64,000 bases of DNA from Lottia gigantea (GCF_000327385.1 NW_008707145.1:621744-685743), one strand, 5' to 3'; shown: positions 1 through 14,808, counted from the first letter of the stretch. A program made the numbers and translations. The notes: generated by a model not told the origin, from the sequence alone.

Positions 1-314
1 AGTTAAGTATATAGACAAACATAATTCAAATTATTGGGTGGTATTTTACTAATATGCACAATTGACGTACTTGAGGTGATTATAAAACTTAAACTGATAA
101 GTATCTCTATATTGCAGTGTGAGTGCATTCCTTTTTTTGAAATACCTTTTCCCCATTCTGACCCGAGAAAGCTGCCATCGTGCCAAGTAGAGATCTGTGT
201 AGTTAAAAGCAGCCTTGGCGCGGGACTTTATGCAGAAATGAGAGGACAACCTTTTTGCATCACTGAGACTATTGTTAGCTGGCAGTGGAGTATTAGGCAA
301 TCTGAAATGCTACT

Positions 315-552
315 TTTTCAAATATTCAAATATAAAATGGACGCCTGTGGTTCCTGCAATTCCACTACAACTAAGTGTTTGATGACGTCACAAATAGCAA
401 GGGTACTATAAGCATAATTTTGCGATTGATGACGACATCTAGTTTTTAGTGGAATTATCGGAACTACAGCTTCATTGAAAATTTGAATGATGCAAATTGT
501 TTCTATCAATGTCCAATAAAAATATTGGAAAACCTTTTTACAATCCCTTTAA
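315..552 (+). mobile_element. MITE family A, 5'-truncated copy
   Basis: It shares with the 29.55 kb copy the blocks around GTGGTTCCTGCAATTCCACT, the TGACGTCA palindrome (383-390), TTTTGCGATT and the terminal CTTTTTACAATCCCTTTAA. The left terminus is missing or diverged. Open frames across it are repeat-derived. Confidence 0.7.
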
Positions 553-3044
553 AATATTTTCCCAATATGTACCCATATAGTTGCATGTAACTAGACTTGA
601 AATCCATGCAAGCTCACAATTACGATGATCATGATATTTCGTATAACTTTACCCCAATTCTCGGTGCACATATCTTCACCCATTACTTAAATATGGCGCG
701 TGTAATTTTATAAAAATGACTATTATTTCAAGTATAACTGATTAAAATAACACTTTCAATTTCCTCTTTTAATTGTTTCTATATCCTTTATTAGTCATTT
801 TTATACTGAAATAGTTGTGGCTGATTTTAAAGTCAATGGTATATCCTTTCAATCCACGACATTGATGAACTCACCGATCGTATATATAAAAAAACGATTA
901 TGTTTAAAAAAAAAAGGTTTGATTCATATTGTTTACGTCAGCGATTATTACTACAAAATTCAATAATTTCGACCCAATGCATTTAAATTAATCCATATTT
1001 CTGGCAGAATCTGAAACATCTGTCTCTATTCCAGTGCTATTGTGAAAGTTATCGGCGAGAGTAGGGTCAGAAAAACTAGGTCCTGTTTTAGGTGGATAGA
1101 ATGCACCTCCTCTGCTGTGTTTAAGATGCTAAAAATTGATTGAAAATCGGAAGGAGTATAGGCCAATTCCAATGTTATGACGACATGTCCTTCATTGTAG
1201 TAACACTATTTGGAAGTTTGTTAACCTCGATAGAAGCAGGAGCAGAAAAGTGCTACCGAAAACTCCATTTCATCTAATTTAGTTATATCGAAATATTCCC
1301 ACGCATGTGACACTCATTAGTACTCTTTCTTCAAATTATTACCATTTTGCATAGCGGAAATATGAATATTTTCCAAGTTTGAAGAGTTTTCTATTTTTCT
1401 ACAAAGGAAGATTCTACTTGTGTTTCAGACATTCGTCTAAGTCATTTCATTTATTTCGTACATAAATCTATTGCATATTACAAATATTAAGGATACCCTC
1501 AAGGTATTACAATATTAAACAAATTGAAACCATATTGTATTTGGTATGTGCCAATTTTTTGTGCATGCAGATACATAATGATGCGTTTATGTTAGATACT
1601 CCATGAATATAACCTCGAGACAGAAGAACACTCAATGAAGGCCTTTACATTGTTATACAATACTATTAAATCAATAAAACCTACAGACGTAATTTCAATT
1701 TAGCTATTTCAATTTTGTCTAGGGTCATTAAGGTGAAATTGAATCATCCGTATACAATAACTACTGGCAATTCATTTTTTTCATTGAGCAAACAGCCCCG
1801 TAACGCCGACGATTAGAAATGTATGGTCGCAAGCAAACCTGTGTTGCGTTCTCTCGACGCATTTCCCATGACTGTTACACACATGGGGCGTTTCTATATT
1901 ATTTTAAATATATGGCTTTGGTAGGGGTGCCTACCATAGACCTTGAGGCGTTCCCTATCACGCTTATTCTAATCTTCCGGATTGGAAAAAACCTTTGTCC
2001 AGTATACTAAGACTGTGCACGTTAAAAATCCGCCAACAGCTAAAAATCGAAAAAGAGAGGGCTTATGCCACTAAGGGGGGATCACGCTGTTTTCACACCC
2101 TATGCAGTTGCCCAAGCAGGACACAAGAATGTAAACCCCTATTTTATTTCATTTTGTCCTTTCTCTTGCAATATCCCTTCAAGCTCTCTAACCTTGGTAA
2201 TTTGAGAAAATCAAACTTTCTAGATGAAGTATTTGTTCTTTGCTAGGTCTGTACATTTGAGAGAATCAAATCCTCTATTCCCCGAAATCAAATTTGAATG
2301 AATTCATATGTTTGCCATGGACTTGAGAAAGTATGGAACTTGGAATACAGAACATGACATTTACAATTGGTATATTAGAATACGAAAATTATTGATATAC
2401 TTTAATAATAACAAAGTAATTTAAACTAATTGTATGTAATTCTCTGCTGGTATTTCAAAATTGAAGAAAAAAGAAGCTTTTTATTTGAAAATTATAAAAA
2501 TTGTTATAATTTTGTCTGCTTTAGGCTATATAATAATAAAGTCATAAACAATAATGTACTGTACATATAAAACTGCCATATCTCTCTTCAAGTATTTTTT
2601 TTATTTACCACAATCAATTATTTGTTACAGAGGAAACGTAAATGTCCAAAAATCATTTAGTAAAGGTTATTTTCTATACAAAAAAAAACTTCATAATTTG
2701 AAAATTTGAACTGAATTCGTAAAAGATATATTCAGTATTCGGGCATACCAATAAAGTTGAGCAGAATAAGATCTTCACCATGGTGGGTCGCAAGGATTCA
2801 AAAATTCACTATTCAATGGAGTTAATTCCATGTATCCGGAAAGGGACTTCACTATGCTTGAACACGACAAGGGGAATAACATTTTAAACATAAGTTAAAT
2901 GCATGATATTATAATGTATCGTGTAATGTTGTTTTACATTATATCATCCATCAATTTTTCGGTTGGAGTAGTGTACATATTCTAGCTAGATTTCATAAGG
3001 GAGCCACTACAAAATTGTTGATTATCCAATCCTTATTCGCTCTA
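553..3044. other. No gene seen
   Basis: AT-rich sequence with only short unrelated frames. No splice-consistent exon, RNA gene or clear repeat recognised. Confidence 0.6.
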
Positions 3045-3260
3045 CAAATGGCGAAGTTTTGAAAAAGGCGAGTCGTCAATGTAATTTTCAAACACGGATA
3101 ATTTTTGATGCACATGACTAAGAAGGATGAAATTTTCGAAGCTGTTAAACTATGACAGATTAGCTTAGCTGAAGAATCCCCGTTTCTGGCTGAGACCAAG
3201 GTACGATTGACCTCCGAAAATGTGGAGCCATGACCATTAATCCCACACAGAAGTGTAGGT
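3045..3260 (-). mobile_element. MITE family B, diverged remnant
   Basis: GCGAGTCGTCAATG, AACACGGATAATT, GATTAGCTTAGCTGAAGAAT and GAGACCAAGGTACGATTGACC are diverged forms of the family B interior in the same order. No terminal repeats are seen. Confidence 0.45.
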
Positions 3261-6102
3261 TGGGTCTGCAACGAATGTGTGGCATGGTTCAAATTCATAT
3301 TAAATATGTAGATAACATAACTAACGTAGTGTGAACTCTGGAATTCAAATTGTATGGTAACCTCGTCTTAACATTTGTCAAATTCTTTATTTAATTCTAT
3401 ATAATAGGCTGTTAAAGGAACACTAGCTCTTAGAATGGACATAAAATTTAAAATATCAAATTCAATGCAATTAGAATATTCATCAGTTGGACCAGGTACC
3501 ATGACTAAAGAATAAAATCTCTAAATAACATGTTAAACTAAGTAATTATTGAAGAATGCTTCTAAGCGTGTTCAAAATTACTTACCTTAAGGAATTATTA
3601 CTTTTTATGGATGTATTAAGTTATGGAGCTATTCTGTCGAATAGGTAGGTCCACTGATGAACAAAGACCCATTTTAACGAAGTTCAAAAATTTCAATTTT
3701 GTGGTCATGCTAAGAGGTAGTATGCCTTTAAAGAGATCTTTATTTCAGCACTGTATAATGAAATGATACTAGTGTGCATGCCAAGCTGTTATCAACATCA
3801 TTCTAAATAGAATTACCTTCCAATTCCTTCCATTTCATTTAATTTGTGTTATTAAAATATGTTAAAAATATATTCTTTGAACTTGACGTATTGTTTACGT
3901 GCACATTTGAAGCAATTCGTAATTTTCTGAAGAAACCCTCCTGTGGGACCACTTATACATTCTAGACCGCTAACTACATTTTTGTTCGAAGGGCAACTAA
4001 AAAAAATGGCCTCTATGAATTTGTTGAATTTCTCGAAGCTTTACGTTTATTTAAAGGCTATTGTTTTCAAGATATTAGAAGCAGTTCGCAATACCTTAAC
4101 GTTGTGAAGATGGCCTAACAATGAACACCCCATTTCAATGTTACACGCGCAAAAGATGAGTTCAACAGAAAACGACGACACACCTTTTAAAAGTATCATT
4201 TATACAATGATTTATCAATCGTGTTTTACTTTTAGTATTACAACCATTATTTATATTGGCCCAACTCCAACATCAATCAAATATTGGGGTTATTTTAAAC
4301 ATCATCTGATAAAATTATAACATTTCTACTATAATATGATTCGAAAAAATTTTGCAATTTATTTTGAATTATTTTTAGCACGTTTCATTTCGTCATTTTT
4401 CTAGATAACATCTATGTTATCTTATTTTCGACTTTTTCTAACAATGTTACTCGATACAGGAAAGACGTGAAAACTCAACTCTTGCATGAATGAAATGATT
4501 AACCTTTACAAACAAATGGTTCATTGTAAATTATTCATTCAAAACCATGTACATCGTTCTGTTGTTCTAAGGGAATGTTCAATTTTATAGATTTATCATT
4601 TGTTAGCTTTTATTTGTTCTTCGCGTGTTTCATATAGTCTAATGAAAATTAGACCAAACTTTCGTTCCCTTTTCAATAGCTATTATTTTCATTTTAACCA
4701 CTTCAGTTAGGGTCTAAAGGCGGCGCTCTTGAGCATTCGTCTTTTTGGTGACACCACCAGCCAATCAAATTTCTGACCTCTTAAACTCTGGAATTTTGCG
4801 ACGCGAACAAAACGTCCGTTCAGTGTCTAATGCTTCTCGGAATGCTTCTCCTTTGTTCGCTGCAATCCGTTGTTGGCAGCCTTGAAATATGAAGTACATA
4901 TGGAAAACGTCCAAAAGGAAAATGTAATGAGGTACTTAGGATACTTGGAGTGATTCTTTGTCGAGATGACTCTCGGTAAGCAGATATATATTTATCTATC
5001 AATCACACCCTGCATTATTTTCTATGTGCAATACCCTTAACAGCGAACCCACATAGGAAAATGGCAAGTTGACTAATGGGTGAAATACCGCAAGAAGTCT
5101 AGTCCCACAAAACACAGTAACCGTCACTAGTTGTGACGATATAGAACTATTAAATTTGTAACATAGTTTGATATCATGATAGTTATGTTGATAACCTTTA
5201 TGTAACCGATCAAATAACAAACCATAAGGAAGGGTGGCCAGTGTACCAACCTAGCCGAATAAACATTTTTACAGCCCAAAACTAACAACCAAAGTATCTA
5301 TTCATAATAGACGTAATGTCAAGGTCACCGTTCAAATCTTACAAAGTTTGGTGTCGATAACAGGTAGTTTTTAACTGAATATTTACACTAGATATTCCCA
5401 TTCAAGATGAAATATGGGCGATAAATATGTGCACTTAAAGAGAGATTCCCATTCAGGATAGAAAATATCAGATATCTTCGCAATTTTCACTTAAATTACC
5501 ATTTAAAGAAAAGAATTTGGAATGTAAAATAAGGTGTGTTTTTTTTCTAAATTTGACGGAACTTGACACTGAAATACATTTGAAAATGCCTTAAGTACAG
5601 ATAATTTTGTAAAAAGGAAGACTTCAAGGTTTCGGCTTTCAATATTTGCGAAAGCATGACATGAAGGTATTTTTAAATGCCACAAATTTCAGAAAAATAT
5701 TGGAAAGCGAAACTTCTTTTTTCGGAACGAACGTAAGTCTAGATTAGGGCATTTCGAATTAAAAGCCAATCTACACCTCTATCTGAAAAAGTGATAGCAA
5801 TATTAATATAATTCTATGTCCTATATCCTATCCTTGAGAATTGATATATCCTTGAAATTAAGAGTGTTTTAGGTGGTTTACCGTTTTCTAAATAATATAT
5901 GAATCGTTATGTCAGTCTGACCTGGGTCACCGTAACTCCTGCCTATTGATTAAATTGTAGTCTGATCATCGGTGTCATTTCTCAGAACATCAAACAGTGA
6001 AAATTTACCTGTAATTTTTTGATAGAATCAATCAGGAATAGTAACTATGGATATGTTTTTGTTTGATCTCCTCTTACTTATTAGATGATAATGGATGGAA
6101 AG
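3261..6102. other. No gene seen
   Basis: AT-rich intergenic sequence. A possible family C MITE fragment lies at about 4075-4115 (AATACCTTAACGTTGTGAAGA). Nothing else is supported. Confidence 0.6.
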
Positions 6103-6366
6103 CAAAGAAAGAAACAGGTACATTTTACAAGGATAACAACTATGGTTCACAAAAGGTCCTTTCTACCAGCTGGTCTTTGACCAAATCTCTTGCCATTGAT
6201 CTTTCCCGGATAATACGGCTGGGTTCGACTGGAATTATGAGTGAAGATGACCTATTCAAGGTCACCAAACTTCCGCCGACCGAGATTAGAACCCACAACC
6301 GCCATTTGTTCGAAGTAACCAAGCAAATGACGTCAAGAAAAGAACGAACGCTTTGTGCTACATAAT
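6103..6366 (-). mobile_element. tRNA-derived SINE copy
   Basis: Reverse orientation: AAAGAAAGAAAC at the left is the TTTC tail. Then follow ACAAGGATAACAACTATGG, TCCTTTCTACCAGCTGGTC and the B-box-like GAGATTAGAACCCACAACC. A-box sequence near 6350 is weak. An open frame crosses the element and is not a gene. Confidence 0.7.
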
Positions 6367-6379
6367 CCCATTTGCAGTG

Positions 6380-6640
6380 TACCTGTATGCTTTACCTACT
6401 TCATCTACGTCGATTATGTCGCCCGGAGTTTTTGTTTGAGATATGGGGAAAAGACATCGTTTTTTCTTTTTGTGGCTCTCGAACCTGAGCCATATTCAGT
6501 GATGCTGGTCGGAGGGTTGACATGGAAATAGTGACTAGAAAAGAAGGCTCGTGTAGCTGTCATTGAACACTGCTTGGCGTAAAGCCATTAGATGCAGAAA
6601 AGTAGGACGTAAAACTCCATTCATTTCAAGTTTGTCATTT
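6380..6640 (+). repeat. Dispersed repeat E copy
   Basis: GGAGGGTTGACATGGAAATAG and GCCATTAGATGCAGAAAAGTA, then GGACGTAAAACTCCATTCAT, match the SMC6 intron 3 copy. It directly follows a SINE. Confidence 0.4.
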
Positions 6641-6959
6641 CTCTCTGTGAATCTTCTTAGAACTGTCAGAACTAGTTTCGGACAAAGGGATGTCGAAACC
6701 TTAATGATATGTTGGTGTTGGTATGTCGTTTCGGACTACAACTTGGCCAAGTCATAGAGATGGGAACACTTCGGGTTATTCTTATCACGATTATCAAATG
6801 ATGAAATGTGGGAACCTGTCGTCTGGTTGATAATTCTAATCAAATATACTCTTATTACCAGCACTGGACTAATACTTTCAATATCTGTCTACATCATTAT
6901 TTCATTTGAATATAATATATTTCTGATATAACATGTATAGATCAAATTTTGATCAGCTT

Positions 6960-7350
6960 AATAATGAACACACTGTTTTTATGCGATCAGATTGGTTGCA
7001 ACAATTTGGACACATGTTGAGTAGGTCGCAACAATTTGAACGCAAGGCAAATTTGTCAATTATAATGTCAAATTCTAAATTGGTCATTAATTTGGTCACA
7101 CGGCAAATTGATCCCAATAATATATTTGTCACATCGTAAACAAATCACAGTGATTCGGTCACATTGGTCACATTGTGAACACGTCACAATTAGGTCCATT
7201 GGTCACAATAATATTTTGTCACAAGGCAAATAGGTCATTAAATTATGCACAAGTCAAATTGGGTACATTAATTCAGGGACAAGGTAATTGGGCACAGTGA
7301 GTTAGTCACAAGGTAAATATGTCACAATGTAGATTGGTCACAAGGTTACC
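6960..7350 (+). repeat. Degenerate tandem repeat built on GGTCACA and CAAATTGG
   Basis: Diverged units of about 20-25 bp, such as TTGGTCACAAGGCAAAT. No constant unit length and no coding content. Confidence 0.65.
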
Positions 7351-7359
7351 TTCATTGAT

Positions 7360-9969
7360 AGCTGCAGTCTGAAGTCGGCAATTCAAGAATATAAATGATC
7401 AACTTACCGAGTGAATCGTTGATATAAATGTACAAAACACCAGAATTGTATAATATATATAGGTCATTATAATACAACTGAAAATACAAATACAAAACAG
7501 CAATTAGTTAGAATGACTGGTATGGGGTATTGATATTCCGGAAAACAAGAATGCTTGGAGAACCAGCCGGCAGACTGGATCGCTGAAAACCGGAGGTATT
7601 ATCCCTGAAACATATGATTCTTTTTTTACCTTTTACATATTTGATATGCATACTAACGATAATTTTGTCATCAACGACAAAGGTGAAGCAAAATGAAGGT
7701 TTTACTTTAGGGATTAAGGGGAACTCTCAGCCCTTTTTTGCACTAATATCTGTCATTGCCACAAGCTGTATTGAGACGCCCGTTATTCCAAAAGTAACAT
7801 TGCTATCTGGAAGTACTTAACCCATATAGACCATATACAAATATGAATATGAATAAAAAGCATAACAAGAAAATACATTATTGCAACAACAACAGTAACA
7901 TATGTCAATCATTATGCTTTTACGTATTATTTAACCCGTATCCCTTTAAAAATAAAGGCAACCTCTTTTTCATTCTCTTTAAAACAAAGTCTACACTTTC
8001 AATCAAAACATTCCGTTTGAATCTTCCTAAAAAAAGGCAGTTCCAACTAGACACATGGTAACTTTGGCGGTCTGATATTACATTACTTGCTCACCTGTCA
8101 GTGCCCGCTCGCTCATCAATCATCAAATCTCATACGAGATCACATCGTAATCCAAAGAGTCATTTTTCATGAAATACATTCTCAGCTGCATTCTCAAGCG
8201 AAGTATAAACTAGAATACATTGTCAATGAACGATACTTCCAATGCCCTCGATCCGTTACTGGTTGTCACATTCACAAGTCGTCGGTGTCTGATGCATGCA
8301 CGGCGGAGGTACAATGCCCGAGAGATTAGATTTTCTCAGTTGCATTCACTTTATATTGATGAGTATAAAATGCTTCATGAAATTCCAAGGACAGCCTTAA
8401 TAAAGATTGACGTTTGATTAAATCAATGTTGATGAATCCACTATAATTTACTTGGCGGTGACAAACAATAAGTTCACAAGTGAAATTTAAATTTCTCCAG
8501 ATATCCTTAATATTGTTTTATTTAGATTTAAACCTTTTGACAGTTAAATATTTTGCCAAAATTTCCACACAATCTATATCGTACGAAAGCTTCATTTTCA
8601 AGAATACATCTTAATTACTGTCCTAGAAAATTTTAAATTTAAACTATAAAATATGCCTTTTTGAGAACTGCAATAATCATCTCACTTTTCGTCTAACGTT
8701 GTCTAAACAATCTTCGTTTGTTTTTCCTTGCTAAATCAGTTAAAAGAATTTGAAATATTTTAACTGCTGTTTCAATCCATGTCTTTCAAGCTGCTATCTT
8801 AGAGTTGATTGAAATCAGTAACGACAGTGAAAATTCAAATCAAATCATCTAAAATGAAGTTCCCGTCTCGTCTTAGATAGTAGGTGAAAATATTGAAAAC
8901 GTTACATTTCTTATCTCATGAGATACAGTTACTTATGAGCTATATTTTCAGTTTTGAGATTTAAAAAAAGTTAAACCATAAAAATTGTTATTCCAGTCTG
9001 GCGTTTCATTTTTAATTTTATAATCTCGTGTTCAGTTTCGCTGATGAATAATTTTCAGTTTGAAGGCATATGTAGCACAGAATGTGTCTTAAGGTGGAAG
9101 TATTGTTTTCAGTGAATTGTTTTGACAACAAGTTTGCCATTAGAATTATGTTTTAGCCTTTCAAATTAACAATGTAAAATGCACACAAACAACAAATAAC
9201 AAGTTCGTCTTTTTGGTTGACCAGTGGTGCTCTTGCATTTCTGCAAACTTAACTCGGTAGTAGTCGGATAATTTCTGCGACTGCGACGCAATTGCCGGTA
9301 TAGTTACTTGTATTCTCCTTACTAATAGAAAGGTACTACGACCTTAGCGGTTGGAATCTGCTACTACCTTTTCTTTGAAATTGCTAGTCGAACAATTTTT
9401 CTAATTATGACTTCAACGATCCCGAGACTCCAACTTATCGTTTGGAAAATTTACCATATTATGTATCAAGTAACTTTGGTACCAAGAGGGCAAATTTTCT
9501 ATTCATTAATCCTAATCGAATACATCTTATAGAAGGAATCCATATTAGAACTATCAGAAATAGTTCCAGTATTTACCATGTGTATAATGAAAACTTGTTA
9601 ACCTCAAATCTTCACCTTTTCTTCAATGTTTATATACTTATTGACATTTAAAGTCCATAGGGAATCAGATTGAACATCTTCTATCACATTTTATTAAAGC
9701 TGGTATGGAAGTCAGAAGATGAAAGGAGACAGTCGGTTAATGAGATAATAGGCTTAGTAAATTATCAACGATATAGAAAACTGATTTAAAGCTAATATCA
9801 AGTCTAATGTCATAATTTCATAGCAGATCATACTTTTGTCCAGTCTCCGAAATGCTATTTAGAAAGAAATTCGCGAAACTCTGCTATGAGGATACTAAAA
9901 AGAATGTTATCTATGAGGACTCCCTAACTATAATGGCAATATGCTCAGTCGCAAAGTGTCATTGCCTGT
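7360..9969. other. No gene seen
   Basis: Unstructured AT-rich sequence with several short frames lacking protein-like composition or conserved motifs. Confidence 0.6.
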
Positions 9970-10208
9970 TCCGATATCTTCACAATGTTAAGCTATTACG
10001 AACTTCGTCTTATACCCTGACTGCAATATCCACCTTTCTTGTATCTCTGAAGTTTGTAGATGCAGCGATTTCGTAGAATAGTAAAGAATGTAAAGAATAA
10101 GCCATAATGTTTACAGTCTTTCTGTTGAGGACTGTGATTGGCTGTATTCGCTGACGTACAATCCAATCAAATCGCTGCATTCCGAGATACAAGACGTTGT
10201 GAAGACGC
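9970..10208. mobile_element. Palindromic MITE family C copy
   Basis: It shares the ATCTTCACAATGTTAAGCTATT left end, GTCTTATACCCTGACTGCAAT, the central ATAATGTTTACAGTC and TACAATCCAATCAAAT with the 24.5 kb copy. The right terminal arm is shorter, ending GTTGTGAAGACG. Confidence 0.7.
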
Positions 10209-13200
10209 TATATAAGTTTGATTGGGGTAATGACATTCTACTGCACGAACTAAACATCCGTTTGCTCAGATAAACAATACAGAACAGTTAGATGGAACAT
10301 AGCCTTTAAGAAAACTAGGATAGTTAATATGAAATGATCAATAATCGTATTAAACTATAATTGATCAGTATTGATGGCATCAAGTCATCTTTATCAAACT
10401 ATAGTCTTCACAGACCTCTTAGATCTTACTGAAATAAAATGTCGTGAAGTAAATCTCACGAGTACTATAACTATCATCAGCAGCAAGATTGTAATAACAC
10501 CAACCAGTGATCTTGACATAAATACCAAATAAACCTAGTGTTTTTCAAGCAGGATGGAGAATGGTCCTATAAGATTCAGCTTAGGCCCCTAAATTATAAA
10601 ACCATTTCAATCCAGCTCGTTTATAAAAATAAATCAACAACTATATTTTATAGTTTCGTCCTCCAAATTACAAAACTATTTCAAACTAGCTCATCTATTT
10701 TCATAAGGACAACAACTTAGGTTAACAACGGATTCTTTCTACCATCTGGTCCTTTACTTAACCTCTTGGCAATGCTCTTAGCTGAGTTATCCGTGCCCAT
10801 TTAAGTTTAAAACATTGTTTCGTTGATTGCAAGTTTTCAAAGTTTCCTATCTACAAAAGACGGATCGGGACATCGGAAGTCTGAAGTGTAAAAAAGAGCA
10901 TGTCAGAATGTCCCAACCCGTCTGTCGTAGCTATCTGATGAACGCTCTTTGTAGTAATTAACAGCGTATACAAATTTGTTTCTTATTTCCTCTTTATAGT
11001 TCAATTTCCCCTTATTGTATCCATTTCTCTTTTATTGACGGTGTTATAAAGATACACAAAGAAGTCAATTGAAAACTGATGGTGAACTGCCTTTTCAAAT
11101 TGATGTATTTAGTAGCTATATAATGAATTTGTACCTAAGAGCTTTTAATTGATACATTAACCCTGTGATTTTGAAAAGATATGGGGATTTATTCACGTCA
11201 ATATGCCGGATATCATCTTTTATACATTTGTCATCCTATATCTATATATCTAACTTGTCCTGTTTTAGCCCCAGGAACGGTTTCATGTCTGGGAATGTTT
11301 TAACTGAGTTTTTTCACATAGTTTCACGCATCGTTTTAGGAAATATTTTTAATAGATGTGATTTAAGTTCGTGTCTACGACCATATAAGTTACGACAGTT
11401 AAAAGGTTCTATAAATGTTGTCAGAAGAACGTTACAATAAAAAGATACAGTCTGCACTGTTCTGGAAATAACGTTCGTTATTACTAGTCAGAAACCTGCG
11501 ATCTTAAACACATTTGCCAAATCAGTAGCGACGATCTGAAGGAAAGAGGAACACGGATTTAAAAATTCGAAGGTACTCTCTAGCTACCAATGCAGAAAGT
11601 AAATTCTCGAAGATCAGATAGACAAATAAACGACTAGTATGGACAAGTTCGAAGGACAATTAATAAAAAATACCACACACCATATACTTCGAACTCAGTG
11701 CAATTAGAGTGACGTAATTTGAATAACGACATGCTCATTCTCAACTGTTTCTCGATCTCGTTCACGAACATCCGACAACTGTCAGCCCATTTGGAGATAA
11801 ATTTGTTCGTGTTTACATTTTTGGAAATCGGATAGCAATCGACACGAGTTAAAGATAATGCCTTGTCAATGAATATATAAATATTGTTAATATATATTAC
11901 AATAAAATGTTATTGACTACCACTGGTCAAACTGGACATGTGGTCAGTGGTCAGTCTATCTACTATATCAATATTACCAATGGTCAAAACTAGTATTAGT
12001 TTACTATTTTACACCTTTTGGTCAAGAGGAACGTGCGTTCTTTGCCTTTGTCTATTAGTAGCACATGTCCGACATGCCTAGATCGTCAATTCTACCATAC
12101 GAATAATATGTCCTACACGTGTTAACAACTGCTTCGTATACCCGAACATATTTCTTTATCGATGAAAATGTTATTTTAAACAAGAAGCTTTAAGAAATGT
12201 TTATGTATTCCTGGACATTTTGGTTCCTTTTCTGATCTCAGATTTCAAACATGCTGTTTATCGGTGATTTTAATATTAAACTTTATTTTTATATGTGCAG
12301 CACTCACCATATCATCTATTTTGTTTTGCTTCGATATTTAGTTTACACATATACTTTAATTTAAACTGCACTTTTATTAATATTCTACTTATTCGTAATC
12401 ACCCTTGTGTTCTGTTGAGTTGGCATTATGTTGTACCGTACTTCATCATCTACAAGTACTTTTAAACTTATTTTTTAACACTTATCTCTTTAAAAATTAT
12501 GAATTGCTGAAGTTAAATTGTAATATCTTGAACAGTATGATGCAATTACACCGATGAAAGAAAACGTTCTATTTTGTAGTTTATGTATAATGAGTCAATC
12601 TATTGGAAGATCGTTTTACCAACTATTCTAGGAAAGTTGATGAAAACCTGCGAAGTTTTATTGGTATTTATTGAAAAAAATCATCTGTAATTGATCTTAT
12701 CACATGGGAACAGATTTTTGTTTATTTCTAATAAATAGGTCACCACATTTTATCCCTCATATTTTCGCTTGTACCTTTTGACCTATAAGTTATTTGACCA
12801 AACACCTCTCAATCCCCAGTAACCGCGGACTGGACATGGTTTGATTTAATAATAGTCCGTAACGACTGGTATCGGATTTCAATTGGTATATAATAAAGAC
12901 TATCATCTCCTCTCTTTCAACTTTCATTTCAGCACGAAATGTTATAATAGTAGATAGTCAGTTTAGTCAATGAATAAATAGTCATAGTAATTAGTAAATC
13001 TGTGACAAGGTATTAAAATTATCATCAGATATACTTATGAATATATATAGAATACAATAACCATTGGTCATATACTGGACGTTTTCGTATTGAGTCACAC
13101 ATGTATGTTATCAATATCCGCCCAAAAATTGTCCTGTATGAGCCATCTATCAAGATCAGGACTGGACATTCTGGTATCGAACCATATACACACATTATCA

Positions 13201-13284
13201 AGATCATGACGAAACAGTACGGTATCGAACCATAAGCATGTATCAGTGCACTTCTGAACTTTCTGCTATTACCAAATATCAATA
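10209..13284. other. No gene seen apart from a SINE fragment
   Basis: AT-rich intergenic sequence holding the SINE fragment near 10.7 kb. ACTGGTCAAACTGGACATGT near 11.92 kb and related words repeat loosely to 12.0 kb. No exon supported. Confidence 0.55.
10700..10805 (-). mobile_element. tRNA-derived SINE, 3' fragment
   Basis: GGATTCTTTCTACCATCTGG, CTTTACTTAACCTCTTGGCA and GAGTTATCCGTGCCCATTTA match the SINE body in reverse orientation. The tRNA-like head is absent. Confidence 0.5.
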
Positions 13285-13480
13285 GCATTCCTGAACTTTC
13301 TGGTATTGACCAGATATCAGTAGCGCCTCTGAAACTTATCAGTAGCGCTTCTGAAACTTAACAGTGGCGCTTCTGAAACTTTCTGGGATTGACCAGATAT
13401 CTGTAGCGCCTCTGAATTTTCTGGTATTGACCAAATATCAGTTGCGCCTCTGAATCTTATCAGTAGTGCTTCTGAAACAT
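13285..13480 (+). repeat. Short tandem repeat array
   Basis: Several imperfect copies of TCAGTAGCGCCTCTGAAACTT, some joined to TTCTGGTATTGACCAGATAT. Looser relatives extend left to about 13080. Confidence 0.75.
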
Positions 13481-14254
13481 TGATGTGAGCGCAGACATGT
13501 CACCCTGTTTCCCTAAGAAAAATAGGTCATAGTCCAATTCCACAAATAAACAGTGGCGGCACTAACAGACAGGTCTAGTGGGGAATAAATATGGCTTGTT
13601 TTGGAAGCGTCATTGGTAAAAGCCTCTCAGAGAGCGAGTAAGAGGGTTTTCTTTTCGAAATATCAAATGGTATAGGAATTTTACTTGACTTGACATTGAT
13701 ATATGCATAAGTGAATGTCATCAGCAAATTCTTAATAAGAAGAAATGTATTTTGCCGTTTGAATTCTTAAAAAAATCTTATTCATTGGCTACATCAGTGT
13801 CAAATCATCTACTTTATCAATCTGTGTATTTTAAACTAAACCATTTAAATATTAGTCCTCTATTTATCTTATACCACCATCAGCTGTCAAATGTCTTAAG
13901 TTTTAACAGAAATTTAATTGAAAGATGTGAAATGAATGTGAACTGAAAGTCAATCAATATTGAGCTTGTATAAATCATCCACTCGTTTCTTGTCGGTAAC
14001 AATTTTTTTCTTCAATTTGTAGTAGCGGAATTGCACTGTAAGATTTCAATTTATAAGACTCTTGAAATAAATATAGAGCCTTAAATTTGTAATGAACAAC
14101 ATGTATTCGATTTTGCTACAAATTGATTCAATTTTCCCGATAGTTTGTTGAAAAGAAATGGGGTTAACTGTAGGTTATAGAAATATAACCTGGAAATGAT
14201 ATCAACAATAAAAAAGCGATACAGGTTGCCTTTATGACACGAACTTTTGTAGAG
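13481..14254. other. No gene seen
   Basis: AT-rich sequence without a recognised repeat or exon. Confidence 0.6.
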
Positions 14255-14385
14255 TTTAAAAGGATTGCAAAAAGGTTTTCTAAAGTGAATCGGGGACACT
14301 GATAGCATCAATGTGCACCATGCCAATTTTCAATCGGATATCTGTGGTTTCTGCAATTCCTCTAAAACTAGGTGTTAAGTGATGT
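14255..14385 (+). mobile_element. MITE family A, left-half fragment
   Basis: It starts TTAAAAGGATTGCAAAAAGG and runs through TTTTCAATCGGATATCTGTGG and TTTCTGCAATTCCTCTAAAA, then loses similarity near the middle of the element. The right half is absent. Confidence 0.6.
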
Positions 14386-14808
14386 GAAAAAAACACGAAA
14401 TCCATCACAGTGTCAAAATGGTGATATTATAACTCATGACCAGTATTTTAAAGTGTTCTGTCTTTTTATTGTGAAAAAATTTCATGGAATTCATTCTTTG
14501 TATATATATATATTGTAAAAATACACCTTTTTGTTCTTTTGTGGTTTGACAATTGCCACATTTCCTATCTCAAGAGCAGAATAAATTCATATTAGCGTGT
14601 ATTGGACTTGAAAATGTCCATCGAGTCATTCATAATATTTGAATCAGACTGGGAACTACTGTAAATTGCAGAATTAAATTCAGCAGAGTATGAAGTTATA
14701 TTGATGGACGATCTGTAAAGAGTTGAAGATGTTAGGAGAAGAAATTGAACTGTCAAGATGATAGAGTATGTCTTCTATTATATTAGAACTGATTACTTCC
14801 CACCTTCT

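Noticed and set aside
6063-6365. A 100-codon frame on the plus strand with a partner on the minus strand
   Set aside because: It overlaps a tRNA-derived SINE copy seen at four other places.
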